Source: Onychostoma macrolepis
Taxonomy: Eukaryota > Chordata > Actinopteri > Cypriniformes > Cyprinidae
Direction: 5' to 3'
DNA: 64,000 nucleotides
NCBI RefSeq assembly: GCF_012432095.1
Contig: NC_081177.1
Location: forward strand, 25,861,283 to 25,925,282
Below the pieces are notes generated by a model, which was given only the letters and a program-made list of their open reading frames with translations, did no database searches and was not told the DNA's origin. Below, one piece after another: positions 47,801-53,702 of this stretch (its first letter is position 1; each line of letters opens with the position of its first letter). Both the position numbers and the translations under genes were made by a program.

Positions 47801-48191
47801 CTAATGTTCTTGTGTCATGACCCAGAAGATTTAGAGGAATGAAAGTCCCTTTCATCCACACCCCTAATGGCTGTAGCATAAACCAAACTCAACAGAACTA
47901 ATTCAAGTATGCCCTTCCTTTGCAGTTCTGACTATCTGAAGCAAGGCAAACAATCACATCAGCTAATCATTCATTGGAAAGCAAACCTTCTGTAGCCCAT
48001 TGTTCATAAAACAGGCTTTGTACTGTTTGACAGACTTAGTTCCTGCAACATAAACGGCTGTTGTCTAGAAATATGAGCAGAGAAACATGAGGCGGTGCGA
48101 GCGTCTCTAATGTATCACATCACACAGAGCTTTAACTCACCAGCAGCAGGAGAAAGCTGACAGAAAGGGTCCTCATGCTGAAGCAGATCAT
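12980..48191 (-). CDS. cdh26: Cadherin-26-like cell adhesion protein (16 coding exons)
   Basis: The exons join to a 2,406-nt frame (801 residues) with every intron GT-AG and every phase compatible. Residues 1-26 are a signal peptide. A short propeptide ends in RQKR (furin), giving a mature start Ala-Trp with Trp2, the strand-swap residue of classical cadherins. Five cadherin repeats follow, with calcium-linker motifs DINDHAP (~132), SDNNNNLPEF (~245), VEDVNDPPVF (~382) and NDQNDNVP (~488). VTVCDC closes repeat 5 (~587) and a membrane span lies at ~608-633. The ~170-residue tail ends with YEPRCYADEG ... LDSRFSQLA, resembling the beta-catenin-binding end of classical cadherins. Pieces such as EEEYPGPFPY are typical of cadherin-26. 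Expected role: calcium-dependent adhesion at epithelial membranes (family knowledge). Introns 7, 11 and 15 are swollen by transposons. Another cadherin-26 tandem duplicate is the main alternative. Confidence 0.88.
13520..13813. repeat. MITE fragment in cdh26 intron 15
   Basis: The pair 'agtagactgtctgc..' and 'gacattctactgatataagtaac' and the ending 'atcaaaataaagtggaacc' resemble short non-autonomous DNA transposons common in fish. The 'aaccttaaccctaacc' inside belongs to the MITE and is not telomeric. The rest of 13,210-14,100 is AT-rich with no recognised content. Confidence 0.45.
14104..14553. mobile_element. Unclassified element, first tandem copy (Helitron-like?)
   Basis: It begins 'ttctatcaggaccactatcg' and ends '..aactaacgctgacgctag'. 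A second, longer element with the same start and end follows directly at 14,554. No inverted repeats join its ends, and it has a TC start and CTAG end. This is compatible with a non-autonomous Helitron, but no clear 3' hairpin was confirmed. Confidence 0.4.
14554..17620. mobile_element. Unclassified element, second tandem copy
   Basis: Starts 'ttctgtcaggaccactatcg' and ends '..actaacgctgatgccag', matching the start and end of 14,104-14,553. The inside holds non-coding DNA with repeated 'agcttaggaacaagc(g/a)tg' words (14,950-15,010) and an LTR-like insertion (about 15,560-16,868). No transposase was seen. Confidence 0.4.
15560..16868 (+). mobile_element. Probable solo LTR of an endogenous retroelement
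   Basis: It has retroviral-LTR order: AT-rich U3, a promoter-like GC-richer part (15,950-16,330) after 'gagtttaaaacctc', a polyadenylation signal 'aataaagtcg' (about 16,589) and GT-rich DNA after it, ending '..ccctaca'. No internal genes remain. The start is uncertain (a TGTAACCC at about 15,600 is one candidate) and no target duplication was found. Confidence 0.5.
17811..17894. repeat. (TATC)n(TA)n(GATA)n palindromic microsatellite
   Basis: TATC repeats run into TA repeats and then GATA repeats, forming a perfect palindrome next to the Tc1 insertion. Confidence 0.9.
17895..19495 (+). mobile_element. Tc1-like transposon, full length, inactive
   Basis: The 1,601-bp element has inverted repeats of about 200 bp starting cagtggggcaaaaaag, with TA at both flanks (17,893-17,894 and 19,496-19,497). 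It carries one transposase pseudogene and lies in cdh26 intron 15, in antisense orientation to that gene. Confidence 0.95.
18260..19280 (+). pseudogene. Tc1 transposase with frameshifts and a stop
   Basis: It starts MAKTKELSKDTRNKI in good ATG context. Two helix-turn-helix regions (paired-like, about residues 5-55 and 70-115) are followed by the DDE domain. The first catalytic block reads WSEETK where the family has WSDETK, so the first Asp is Glu. HDNDPKHTA supplies the second Asp and SPDLNPIENLW the third acidic residue. The frame breaks near 18,650 and 18,850, and a TGA lies at about 18,764. It would cut and paste the element at TA sites; this copy cannot. Confidence 0.9.
19498..19700 (+). 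repeat. SINE/LINE-type 3' tail
   Basis: It ends 'cattggataaaagcgtctac' followed by 'taaatgtaaatg' repeats, the tail shared by many fish SINEs and their partner LINEs. Similar sequence lies on the other side of the Tc1 (about 17,700-17,810), so the Tc1 seems to have split it. It abuts the donor of cdh26 exon 15. Confidence 0.6.
19706..19798 (-). CDS. cdh26: cdh26 exon 15: cytoplasmic tail
   Basis: 93 nt, phase 0, 31 codons. Acceptor ttcaaccag, donor gtgatt. It reads SMRSSFRSNYSYN, then YMDEKLAILIKQ. The donor lies only a few bases from a SINE-like tail. Confidence 0.82.
19904..19939 (-). CDS. cdh26: cdh26 exon 14: 12-codon micro-exon
   Basis: 36 nt, phase 0. Acceptor atggtttccag, donor gtaaga. 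It encodes NSTRHTYRGNFQ, basic and Ser/Thr-rich like its neighbours. An acceptor further upstream (tttgtttgtttag) would bring a stop in the required frame, so this one is preferred. Confidence 0.7.
20031..20114 (-). CDS. cdh26: cdh26 exon 13: cytoplasmic tail
   Basis: 84 nt, phase 0, 28 codons. Acceptor catgatatccag, donor gtgagt. It contains KGQQAISQAPSSVYNNQ. Confidence 0.8.
20115..20990. other. cdh26 intron 12, no further feature
   Basis: AT-rich unique-looking intron DNA with short (TTAA)n runs. No transposon ends or ORFs are recognised. Confidence 0.5.
20991..21109 (-). CDS. cdh26: cdh26 exon 12: membrane span end and juxtamembrane tail
   Basis: 119 nt, phase 1 to phase 0. Acceptor tatatttcag, donor gtaatt. 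It completes the span with MCLMSLLMSC, then a KTEKK stop-transfer stretch and an acidic MMDDG segment. It is found 12.8 kb from exon 11 because intron 11 is full of transposons. Confidence 0.82.
21200..22697. repeat. Composite foldback repeat in cdh26 intron 11
   Basis: The arms 'caccaatggatcctctgcag' (about 21,820) and its complement (about 22,660) face each other. Inside sits a second foldback (about 22,010-22,590): 'gtcgttccaaacccgtaa' and 'ttacgggtttggaataac', with matching 'gagctc(t/a)c' segments. A hAT MITE (21,312-21,807) interrupts the left arm. No coding region. Confidence 0.7.
21312..21807. mobile_element. hAT-type MITE with long palindromic arms
   Basis: The 496-bp element has arms of about 100 bp (tgatctcacagaattccgtg and complement). 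It is flanked by the exact 8-bp duplication attacatc (21,304-21,311 and 21,808-21,815). The 9-mer caacctgat is doubled at the left tip. It is richer in CG dinucleotides than its surroundings. Confidence 0.85.
22868..22879 (+). other. Primer-binding site
   Basis: TGGTGTCAGAAG directly follows the LTR end ..acaaca, as expected for tRNA-primed minus-strand synthesis. Confidence 0.7.
23340..24769 (+). mobile_element. Second Tc1-like element, internally deleted
   Basis: It starts cagtgggggaaattattt and ends with the complement, with TA at each flank (23,338-23,339 and 24,770-24,771). The 1,430-bp length is shorter than the 1.6-kb copy at 17,895 because of a deletion in the transposase gene. It belongs to a different Tc1 family from that copy (different repeats, related transposase). 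Confidence 0.93.
23707..24545 (+). pseudogene. Tc1 transposase lacking the third acidic residue
   Basis: It starts MAKTKELSKDVRDKI. The N-terminal helix-turn-helix is shortened (KAIAKQLGEK). WSDETK and HDNDPKH keep the two Asp. After KATS the sequence jumps to the C-terminal EEWDK region, so the SPDLNPIENLW block with the catalytic Glu is missing. TAG at about 24,181 and frame changes also break it. Confidence 0.88.
25158..25745 (+). pseudogene. Gypsy pol: RT connection and RNase H
   Basis: VNQLGRFIPQMADKDKALCD and FQTLKDALLSPPVLAIYD are the end of the reverse transcriptase. VSADALSYGLGAV corresponds to the RNase H DAS.YG core with Ser changed to Leu. KPIAYASRSLTQTE follows and ends at a TAA (25,456) where a Gln codon is expected. 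METDHKPLLSLLG is readable beyond the stop. The catalytic YxDD of RT is deleted upstream. Confidence 0.8.
25765..30286 (+). pseudogene. Gypsy integrase, split by a TTAA element
   Basis: The N-terminal zinc-binding region is degraded (26,000-26,090). RPWQRLGADLF and YLLVVDYYFRYVEV (about 26,190) hold the start of the catalytic core. After the TTAA element, the frame resumes at 29,518 (RSTIVHMKS, FPQSNGESEW with the catalytic Glu, about 29,690), then CLAYRATPLQNW, the linker LQPGDHVWI and a C-terminal end RRIVKPVRLNL with stop at about 30,286. Rejoining across the TTAA keeps the protein order intact. Confidence 0.82.
26232..29513. mobile_element. TTAA-flanked foldback element (piggyBac-like, non-autonomous)
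   Basis: Outer ends aggtggggta and its complement are flanked by TTAA (26,228-26,231 and 29,514-29,517), the piggyBac target signature. Inside are two inverted arms of about 500 bp (about 26,529-27,031 and 28,569-29,069), nearly identical. The ~1.5-kb centre is AT-rich with no transposase seen. The same 60-70-residue open frame appears in both arms as mirror images; I do not call it a gene. Confidence 0.85.
30300..31086. other. Unassigned DNA in cdh26 intron 11
   Basis: A poly-A run (30,546-30,567) and 'cagcggcgtcatgcccattc' (30,458) suggest the left end of another DNA element. Its possible right end, 'ggttaagtctgcccctg' at about 33,390, cannot be confirmed. No ORF. Confidence 0.3.
31091..32185 (+). 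mobile_element. TTAA-flanked element carrying a THAP-like ORF
   Basis: Ends aggggtcatatgatg and catcatatgacccct are flanked by TTAA (31,087-31,090 and 32,186-32,189), so piggyBac-type insertion is likely. The 1,095-bp body has a THAP-like zinc-finger ORF and no piggyBac transposase. It lies antisense in cdh26 intron 11. Confidence 0.8.
31376..31645 (+). CDS. THAP-like zinc-finger ORF inside a TTAA element
   Basis: The 89-codon frame starts at ATG in strong context (gccATGt). It shows a C2CH pattern: CCVFRC near the start, NQWL (the conserved Trp), then RVCAAHF (C-x2-H-F) about 35 residues later. This matches the DNA-binding THAP domain of P-element/THAP proteins, but the C-terminal AVPTxF box is absent. 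A gtaagt donor overlaps the last codons (31,641), so it may be a first exon. Captured host or P-element gene, or decayed transposase part, are all possible. Confidence 0.65.
   Translation: MSWRCCVFRCESESTLSGLPNEYTTRNQWLSCVYNTAPEQYNANIRVCAAHFTEDYFLNLGESSLQCQHYKVGQFQRRKDSLVLLTHSL
32197..32555. mobile_element. hAT-type MITE with 8-bp target duplication
   Basis: Ends ggttacactttctattaggt and its complement enclose 359 bp. aaaatatt is duplicated at 32,189-32,196 and 32,556-32,563, and the left copy overlaps the TTAA of the neighbouring element. Confidence 0.82.
32731..33015. repeat. MITE fragment, inverted copy of 41,990-42,278
   Basis: The reverse complement of this block matches 41,990-42,278 with few differences. 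That copy is the middle of a foldback element, so this is probably a fragment of the same family. Confidence 0.75.
33409..33727 (-). mobile_element. Tc1/mariner end fragment
   Basis: It ends ..gagatgcacctg with TA after it, the complement of the solo end at 2,325. It extends further inward than that copy ('ggcagtaattaaagcaaaag'). No transposase. Confidence 0.75.
33905..34126 (-). CDS. cdh26: cdh26 exon 11: EC5 end and start of membrane span
   Basis: 222 nt, phase 1 to phase 1. Acceptor ctcctaaag, donor gtgaga. It contains LLQIKISDQQGFYS, NLTVTVCDC and VAAWMVVLAILILT. Several Cys form the membrane-proximal cluster usual for EC5. Confidence 0.9.
34215..34410. repeat. SINE/MITE-like repeat in cdh26 intron 10
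   Basis: 'ctcatgctcagcaaggctgc' followed by 'aatattgtgaaatagtatta' and 'aatttaaaataactatttta' is a dispersed repeat I recognise from fish genomes. Non-coding. Confidence 0.55.
34588..34812 (-). CDS. cdh26: cdh26 exon 10: end of EC4, start of EC5
   Basis: 225 nt, ends in phase 1. Acceptor gatctgcag, donor gtaatg. It contains LVIHLNDQNDNVP and ITAVDLDFPP. The frame stays open 47 nt past the donor before a stop, so the donor choice rests on phase and on the join EPAH-G-TTVSLV. Confidence 0.82.
35122..35264 (-). CDS. cdh26: cdh26 exon 9: EC4
   Basis: 143 nt, ends in phase 1. Acceptor cgaatctcag, donor gtaaga. It contains ITIDAKTGKV and ILDRESPF (the LDRE calcium motif). Confidence 0.88.
35376..35695 (-). 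CDS. cdh26: cdh26 exon 8: end of EC3, start of EC4
   Basis: 320 nt, ends in phase 2. Acceptor cattttag, donor gtaaga. It contains MDYEEQ, PVTIHVEDVNDPPVF and FTAKDMDGSHVN. Confidence 0.9.
36264..38925 (+). mobile_element. hAT transposon with BED-finger transposase, nearly intact
   Basis: Terminal repeats cagggctattcaatt and aattgaatagccctg are flanked by the exact 8-bp duplication tcctaagc (36,256-36,263 and 38,926-38,933). The 2,662-bp body holds one transposase gene and a polyadenylation signal at about 38,779. It lies in cdh26 intron 7, antisense. Confidence 0.95.
36447..38403 (+). pseudogene. hAT transposase (ZBED/GTF2IRD2-like group), two breaks
   Basis: It starts MSFSTLKRKIANENR. A BED-type finger lies at residues ~38-62 (CLICNECVAVLK ... 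RRHHVEKH), followed at once by an in-frame TAG (36,633). The RNase H-like core follows: AVDESTDKTD (first Asp), a +1-type frame change near 37,190, CMLVTDGAPSMTG (second Asp), an alpha-helical insertion, and the C-terminal dimerisation region with CESSFSHMNSIKS (catalytic Glu), ending at 38,403. Total length is about 650 residues, usual for this group. Only two disabling changes were seen, so it is young. The group has been domesticated in vertebrates as ZBED and GTF2IRD2 proteins; the breaks and intact target duplication favour a plain transposon here. Confidence 0.88.
39168..40511. mobile_element. MITE-type element in intron 7 with internal duplication
   Basis: Inverted ends ttcgaaatgccatact and agtatgccatttcgaa bracket 1.34 kb. 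Near the left end a unit of about 175 bp (containing 'ttttctgt(a/g)tg(t/c)atggaat') is duplicated at about 39,210 and 39,385. Harbinger-like by appearance; no transposase. Confidence 0.55.
41138..42512. mobile_element. Middle element of the nest
   Basis: The pair gggccctat (41,138) and atagggccc (ending 42,512) look like its ends. The repeats are short, so the call is tentative. Confidence 0.4.
41733..42485. mobile_element. Inner MITE (Harbinger-like)
   Basis: Ends tgtcccaatgtgcctac and ..gaacattgggacg face each other. Internal 'catactat' words also pair, giving a long foldback. Its middle matches 32,731-33,015. Confidence 0.6.
42834..42905. mobile_element. hAT end fragment
   Basis: 'cagggctattcaatta' followed by 'gagggccgga' shares its first 15 bases with the hAT element at 36,264. 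Only one end is present. Confidence 0.6.
43681..43863 (-). CDS. cdh26: cdh26 exon 7: EC3
   Basis: 183 nt, phase 0, no internal stop. Acceptor cttattttag, donor gtaggc. It reads LRLQVTDKDVRGSKAWKAKY, then ends GILTVVK, joining to QMDYEE of exon 8. The exon starts GPGKVKERET, so it has no ATG. Confidence 0.9.
43977..44108 (-). CDS. cdh26: cdh26 exon 6: end of EC2
   Basis: 132 nt, phase 0. Acceptor ttttccag, donor gtaagt. It contains YTLLVEAKDEG and the linker SDNNNNLPEF. Confidence 0.9.
44265..44437 (-). CDS. cdh26: cdh26 exon 5: EC2
   Basis: 173 nt, from phase 1 to phase 0. It reads GKEVLTVLASDQDDSS through CLDYE, including the DxD-type calcium site and the DYE motif. Confidence 0.88.
44772..45285. 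repeat. MITE in cdh26 intron 4
   Basis: 'actctcatgtcgttccaaac' near the left and 'gagggtgagtaaatgatgac' near the right are the two halves of a common fish foldback. The piece at 45,381-45,410 repeats the right end. Non-coding. Confidence 0.6.
45466..45610 (-). CDS. cdh26: cdh26 exon 4: end of EC1, start of EC2
   Basis: 145 nt, ends in phase 1, donor gtaatc. It contains LGLEIKILDINDHAPKF with the calcium-linker DINDHAP. I chose the acceptor ..ctcaattgcag at 45,611 because it joins ILR to LKFEARN, as in other cadherins. An acceptor 48 nt upstream (exon start 45,658) keeps the frame and would add 16 residues. Confidence 0.8.
45726..45875 (-). CDS. cdh26: cdh26 exon 3: EC1
   Basis: 150 nt, phase 0 at both ends, acceptor tgtttcag, donor gtaagt. 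It contains NYILHGDGVDNDP and KVDYESGP, the central strands of EC1. Confidence 0.9.
46045..46167 (-). CDS. cdh26: cdh26 exon 2: leader end, furin site, start of EC1
   Basis: 123 nt. Acceptor cttttcaacccag, donor gtgagc. It encodes the end of the signal peptide, a propeptide of about 9 residues ending RQKR, then AWIIDSF and EEEYPGPFPY. Confidence 0.9.
46380..46520. repeat. Short foldback in cdh26 intron 1
   Basis: 'ggtagccattgacttaca' and its near complement 'gtcaatggctacc' pair across an AT-rich loop. An (AAT)n run lies at 46,303-46,325. Confidence 0.6.
46919..47340. mobile_element. MITE with 'tgtgaccctgga' ends
   Basis: tgtgaccctggaccacaaa and ..ttttgtgctccagggtcaca are inverted ends of a 422-bp non-coding element in cdh26 intron 1. 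The family is widespread in fish. Confidence 0.8.
48141..48191 (-). CDS. cdh26: cdh26 exon 1: start and signal peptide
   Basis: 51 nt, phase 0. It encodes MICFSMRTLSVSFLLLL, a hydrophobic leader; the second Met (residue 6) could also start and has the better -3 base. It is followed by the donor gtgag. Confidence 0.85.
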
Positions 48192-48300
48192 CACTGAGAC
48201 TGAGCTTTCCTCCGTCTCTTACTGTAATCCAGGCTACTCATATGACACACGAGAGAAGAGGGGAGGGCATATTCAAATGACTGGGGCCAGGGTTTACTAG
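48192..48300 (-). promoter_or_regulatory. Likely cdh26 5' UTR and promoter region
   Basis: The DNA just upstream of the start codon is richer in C/T and G than its surroundings (gccctcccctcttctctcg on the minus strand). It contains a CACCC/KLF-like box but no clear TATA box. The transcription start cannot be placed. Confidence 0.3.
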
Positions 48301-49015
48301 TTTTTCTTAGTATTTTGAAATGGATTTTACTTGCATAATTCTGTTGTCATTTTAATTTCATTGAAATCTTTAGTATTTTGTTATGTTTTGACATTTTGTT
48401 TTTGTAATAAATGTGTATATAATTTTTTAATTTATTTAGTTTCAGTCATTATGAAGAAATAGCTGCCCTGGCACCTAATTAAAATAAAATAAATTTAGAT
48501 TTTCTTAAATATTTACTTTTGTTAATGTTTATTTTATTTCATGTAATGACAATGTTTTTATCGTTTTTGTTTTAGTTAACAATAATAGATGGGGTGCAAT
48601 ATGTAGTTAGTCGTTTAGAAGTTTAAAAAAAGAGAGAGACTTTTAAATTTTTTACAATATTCAGAAAGGCATGAATAATAACTTCAAAATGAATAAATAA
48701 TGAATAGTAGAAAAATATTAATTATACATGCAGAAATAAATCATGGCCACAAATTAAGATTATTTATAGTTAAATTGTGGCATTGTTATACTAATTTGTC
48801 CCCTTGTTCTAATTTCATTAATTTATGGCCAAAAAAAAATGGTCATACATAAATTATTATTATAAATAAATTATGTTTTTGACCAAAAAAGTCAAATTTA
48901 TTAGTTTTTCTCAAATTTAGCTTTTGTTTATGGTGAAATTAAGTTGTAAAAGGCCAAAATATACAGAAACAGCAACCTTATGCACTAAAGGAAGTTGAAA
49001 ATGTAAAAAAGAAAA

Positions 49016-49055
<40 letters not shown>

Positions 49056-49820
49056 AAAATAGATATAACAAATTTTGTTTATCACTGCTTAATTTAGTTT
49101 ACTTACTATAAATAAAGACAACTTCAAAAGACCTTAACGTTTATTCTGATGTCTTTAAAAAATATCATATTTTCTGTTGTGTATAAAATAAAAATAAGAT
49201 TCTACAGTCAGTGATGTGTGTATATTCTGCACATCAACACTCTGGTGTCAAGCAAACAACAATAATACAGTATTTAAATGATGTTGGCAATACTGTTCAT
49301 TTATATCAATACTCTTTAAACAAAAAATAATGTTTCTTTGAATTTTGTATTACATTTTTGACCAATATAAAACTGCACTTTAAATAAATGACATGGTTAT
49401 TTCACTTTTTTCAGAGTCCCCACTTTTGACACAGAATTGATTTTACACACAGGTAACATTATTTATGTAATATATATATATATATATATATAGTGTATAT
49501 TCTGTAGTATATTAATTAATTCAATTAAATAAAACATCCAGTTGTTGCCTACAGGAGATGCTTAATAAGAAATTAGGTAATGCAACATTAATTATATTCT
49601 TTGACAACAGTGTTGAACAGTAAATGAAGAGAAGTATTCTGACTCAAGACATACCTAATTTCCAGTAATGACAGCCGGTGTTATCAGAGGGTGTTATCAA
49701 AGTGTTTGCCTGTTAGCTTTACACATCACTGCACAGTTCCTGAGCACAGAACAGGCTTGGCAAGTTAGCACACGTTAAGGCAATCTACTTTTATTATATA
49801 AACAGTATTGTTTATAGTTA
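48301..49820. other. AT-rich intergenic DNA upstream of cdh26
   Basis: No gene is seen. It holds an (AAAG)n microsatellite (about 49,014-49,056) and a (TA)n run (about 49,471-49,492). Confidence 0.5.
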
Positions 49821-49827
49821 ATTTGGA

Positions 49828-52140
49828 TCCCCATTAGCTTCCACAGAGTGGTTGCTAGTCTTCCTGGGGTCCTCATCTCAATCCAAAACAGACAATTTTT
49901 ACAAATAGACAAAAAAAAAATTGACTTATCACATCACAAACTATACATCTCAGCAGAAGCAGCACTTCAAAATATACATCTACATATTTATAAGCATATC
50001 TTCACATTTTATTTGAAATATGTACAGTTACTCTTTCTTATATTTATGGGAACCATATTCCAAGCAACAGAGCCTCGATAAAGTCTTTTTCATCAAATTT
50101 GTTCGTGGACACAATAAAAAAAGTTGATCCCTACTCACTTGACGTGTTTTATAATCATGTCTAAGTCCCACATAAACAAGCTTTTCAAAGAAAAAACAAG
50201 GAGTATGATAATTGAATACCTTATAAAAATATACCAACAATCGTAAATGTAATTTAACCTTCACTGGCAGCCACGATAACTTTCTATGCATATCACTAAC
50301 ACTGGCCCGAAACTGATAATGAAGCACTAACCTGGCTGCTCTGTTCTGAACCATCTGAAGTTTTTTAGGTGTTTCTCCGAAGCACTTGACCATACCATAG
50401 GGCAGTACTCAAGATGCGATAAAACTAATGACTGTACCACATCTTTTAAAAGTGAAGATGGGATAAATGCAGAGCATTTCCTGGCCGCCGCTATATCTTT
50501 TCCCATAGTACTTACTATATTATCTATATGTTTGGACCAGGACAACGTATTGTCAAGCATCACACCCAGCAACTTAACATGTGTTACTTGTTCTATTGGC
50601 ACCCCGTTAATAAATAAATTCAAATCAGCAGTTTTAGTCATACTATTTTTGTTACTAAAAACAATACACTTGTTTTTTTTCTAAATTTAAAATCAATTTA
50701 TTAATTCGAACCCACTTCGTAATTGTTAACAACTCATCATTTACATTTTCCTGAAGCTCAGTTAATGTATGTGCCGTGGAAAACATTGTAGAATCATCAG
50801 CATACATAACTATATTTGCCTTATCAACAACATATGGTAAATCGTTTATAAAAATGGAAAACAATAATGGACCTAAACAACTACCCTGTGGTACACCACA
50901 GTAGATATTTTTAGCCTCCGAGAAAGATCCATTATAAAACACTCTCTGTTTTCTATTAGAAAGATAACTTCCAATCCAATCAAGAGCTGTGAGTGAAAAA
51001 CCATAACATTTTAAGAATATCATGATAAATCACGATCAATCATGATCAAAAGCTGCTGTATAGTCTAATAAGACCGCACCGACCAATTTCTTATCATCTA
51101 GGGCTGCTAACCATTCGTCTGTCATGTATATAAGAGCAGTACTTGTGGAGTGTCCTGGTCTGTAACCATGTTGTGCATTAGTAAATAATCCATTGATTCT
51201 AAAATACTGTAAAATTTGTTTAAAAATTATTTTCTCCAAGAGCTTGCTCAAAATAGGAAGAATACTAATTGGCCTACAGTTAGATCCTGAAAAGTCTGTT
51301 TTTTCTTTTTTTAAGTAATGGTATGATTTTAGATTCTTTCCATAGATTCGGATACACACCACTAAGCAAACATATATTAAATATTTGACAGATTGGTTGA
51401 GCAAGCTGATTAGCTACTGTTTTTAGCAATTTGCCATCTAGATGATCAACTCCACAAGATTTATCATCTGGAATTGAAAGCAACATCTGTTCTACTGTGT
51501 TTTGATCAATAGGACTAAAATTAAAACAACATATTTTATCTTTCATCATTTTAACAATAGGGAAACACACTAATTGTGAGTCATTAATAGACATGTTAGA
51601 TATTAAATTATTCACTTCATTAATAAAAGTGTTAAAATAATTAGCTATATCTAAGGGTTTAATGATAAACTGTCCCTCATTTTCAATTACTTACTGTCAC
51701 CAGCTGCACATCTTATTTTATTCTTATAATATTCCCTCTTTTCGATATAATTTCATTTTGTAACCTTATTTCTCAACTTACAATACAATTGTTTATTATG
51801 GTCATTTCCTGATTTCTGCGCAGCCTCCTTTGCCTCATCTCTTTGAAGCGTCAATGACCTCAGATCATTATCGAGCCAAGGTGCATTTTTAGCTTTTACT
51901 GATCTTTTTGTAAGTGGAGCATATTTATCAATTAACTTATTTACTATATCCATAAAAGTACTGAGGGATACATTGACATCTTTTTCTTGACATACTTCAG
52001 TCCATTGCACACTCTGAACTTCATTAATGAACAAATATTTGTTGAATCTTTTATATGACCTGGATAATACAATCCTAGTTCCTGATTTGGAAATTTTTGT
52101 CTTTTTGGTTATTGTAATCAAATTATGGTCACTCCAGCCA
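49828..52140 (-). mobile_element. Non-LTR LINE (Jockey/CR1-type group), 5'-truncated
   Basis: On the minus strand it carries an RT gene and a 3' tail 'gaccccaggaag ... gctaatggggatcc' (49,828-49,870), which I recognise from fish LINEs. The endonuclease is missing. It lies between cdh26 and the duplicated block, about 1.6 kb upstream of the gene start. Confidence 0.8.
50028..52121 (-). pseudogene. LINE reverse transcriptase, several frame breaks
   Basis: In reading order: a linker with APWLDNDLRSLTLQRDEAKE (52,121-51,753), the RT start DDKSCGVDHLDGKLLK and CRPISILPILSKLLEKI, palm motif A LLDYTAAFDHD, then GVPQGSCLGPLLFSIFINDLP, the YADDSTM box, and a C-terminal region with LKNFRW and QNRAARLVL. 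Frames change at least four times (near 51,660, 51,300, 51,030 and 50,640). The catalytic Asp residues survive. Confidence 0.8.
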
Positions 52141-52579
52141 ACTGCGACTGATACTGATAGTATATTTTACCTTAGCAGTCCTTATCTGATGCCCACCAGT
52201 GGATATTGGTACAGAGCTGAATTTCCCCAAAGCATCGTAAGCCTATGTTGATTGCAGCTCTTTTGGTTTCAAAGGGTCTATGATGTACTTAAGCTTACAA
52301 TCTTTTTGTGAAACGCAGCCCTGGTCACTACAGTACTTTCTGTATTCATTGTTCAGTTCTACAGTTTATTAATATTGGATAACAATATAATCTGAATCCG
52401 AATATACTGTAATAGTGTGATGATTGTAGTACTATTGCGGTGCTAGGCTCCCGTGCATTTGCATTTTTCACTCTTTGCTGGTTATATAACCATTTTTATT
52501 TTTTATTGTTATGTTTGCATCATGCCTTTCCCCCAGCTCTATTTCTCTATTAGTTCTATTAAAACAACAACAACAACAA
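52141..52579. other. Unassigned intergenic DNA
   Basis: No gene or clear repeat is seen, apart from an (AAC)n run at about 52,563-52,580 that abuts the duplicated block. Confidence 0.4.
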
Positions 52580-53247
52580 CACACTTTCTGTAATTGATCG
52601 CAGATCAAATTCTAACCCAGAAGTGAAAATATTGTTTTTGAATTGTTTCTTTGTTGGCATACGCTGGCATACATGTTCTAACTTCTGTGTATGTAACAGC
52701 AAGACGTTTTATCAAGTAAAGAAAATTTTACAGTCATTCACACCTATTTTTCCACAGAAGGTAGGCTATAATTTCACAGACAGCTTCACGGGATCTCACA
52801 CAGAAAAGATAACATTTAAAACTATGCATGACTAATGTAGATAAACAAACAGCACCTGAATGTGTTGAAATAAAGTATGCAGTATCGTTGTGGGGAGGTA
52901 AAGTGAAGGGCTTCTTAAAAGGAAACCCTTAACATGCAAAGCAGAAATTGATTAACCAACTATTCATAGAAACTAAAAAAAAAAAGAACAGCAAACTAGT
53001 CAAAATACTTTTACTATATGCAAATACTTTATGTTTGTTTATAGCTTTAAGGAATGTGTTATAGATGTCAGGAAACAGGCTACCAGTACAAAGAATAATT
53101 ACTCGAATAATTATATAATAAATCAGTAGAAATAGATGCCATAGGCTTTTTTTGTTTAGATTTAACATCACTAACATCACAAAATAACTGCACAAGTTAA
53201 ACTTAGATTCTTATTAGGTCCCTTGCACCATGAACCACAGGTTTCTG
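52580..53247. repeat. Segmental duplicate, copy B (matches 21-725)
   Basis: Direct copy of the block at the left edge. Non-coding, about 4.4 kb upstream of the cdh26 start (about 2.1 kb if the LINE is removed). Confidence 0.8.
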
Positions 53248-53702
53248 GCTAACCACTATTTTTACCCTGCTTGTTTTGAAAAACCAGTTCCAAACATTCA
53301 AATTCAACCATGCATTTACCATAAAACAGGTGTTTTTATTTAACCGTGAAACCAGTCTGTCAGTGTCTCTCACACACCCACAGATGAAGACTGACATTGT
53401 TTTATATTGTGAAGTCTTATCGCATGTCTTATCTGAATTGAGAAATGCAAACATTGTGACAATAGTTTGGCAATGTTTTGTGGAAACAGAAACAAATATA
53501 TGAATTTTCTAAATACTACATCTATTATATTTGACATTATCGTGTTGTTTTTAGTATGTGTGCCTTTCTTCTGTGGAACACTAATTATTTGCTCCAAAGA
53601 ACAAACTTATGGGTGAATAAATGATGACAGAATGTTCATTGCTGGGTGAACTGACACCCACACACATTCATAACAAAAGCTACTGCACACCTCTAATTAA
53701 TC
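53248..53702. other. Unassigned intergenic DNA
   Basis: The end (53,610-53,655) carries 'gggtgaataaatgatgacag', a fragment of a common fish MITE. Nothing else is recognised. Confidence 0.4.

Noticed and set aside
51036..51404. Separate genes for each RT-like frame at 50-52 kb
   Set aside because: They are consecutive pieces of one frameshifted LINE reverse transcriptase.
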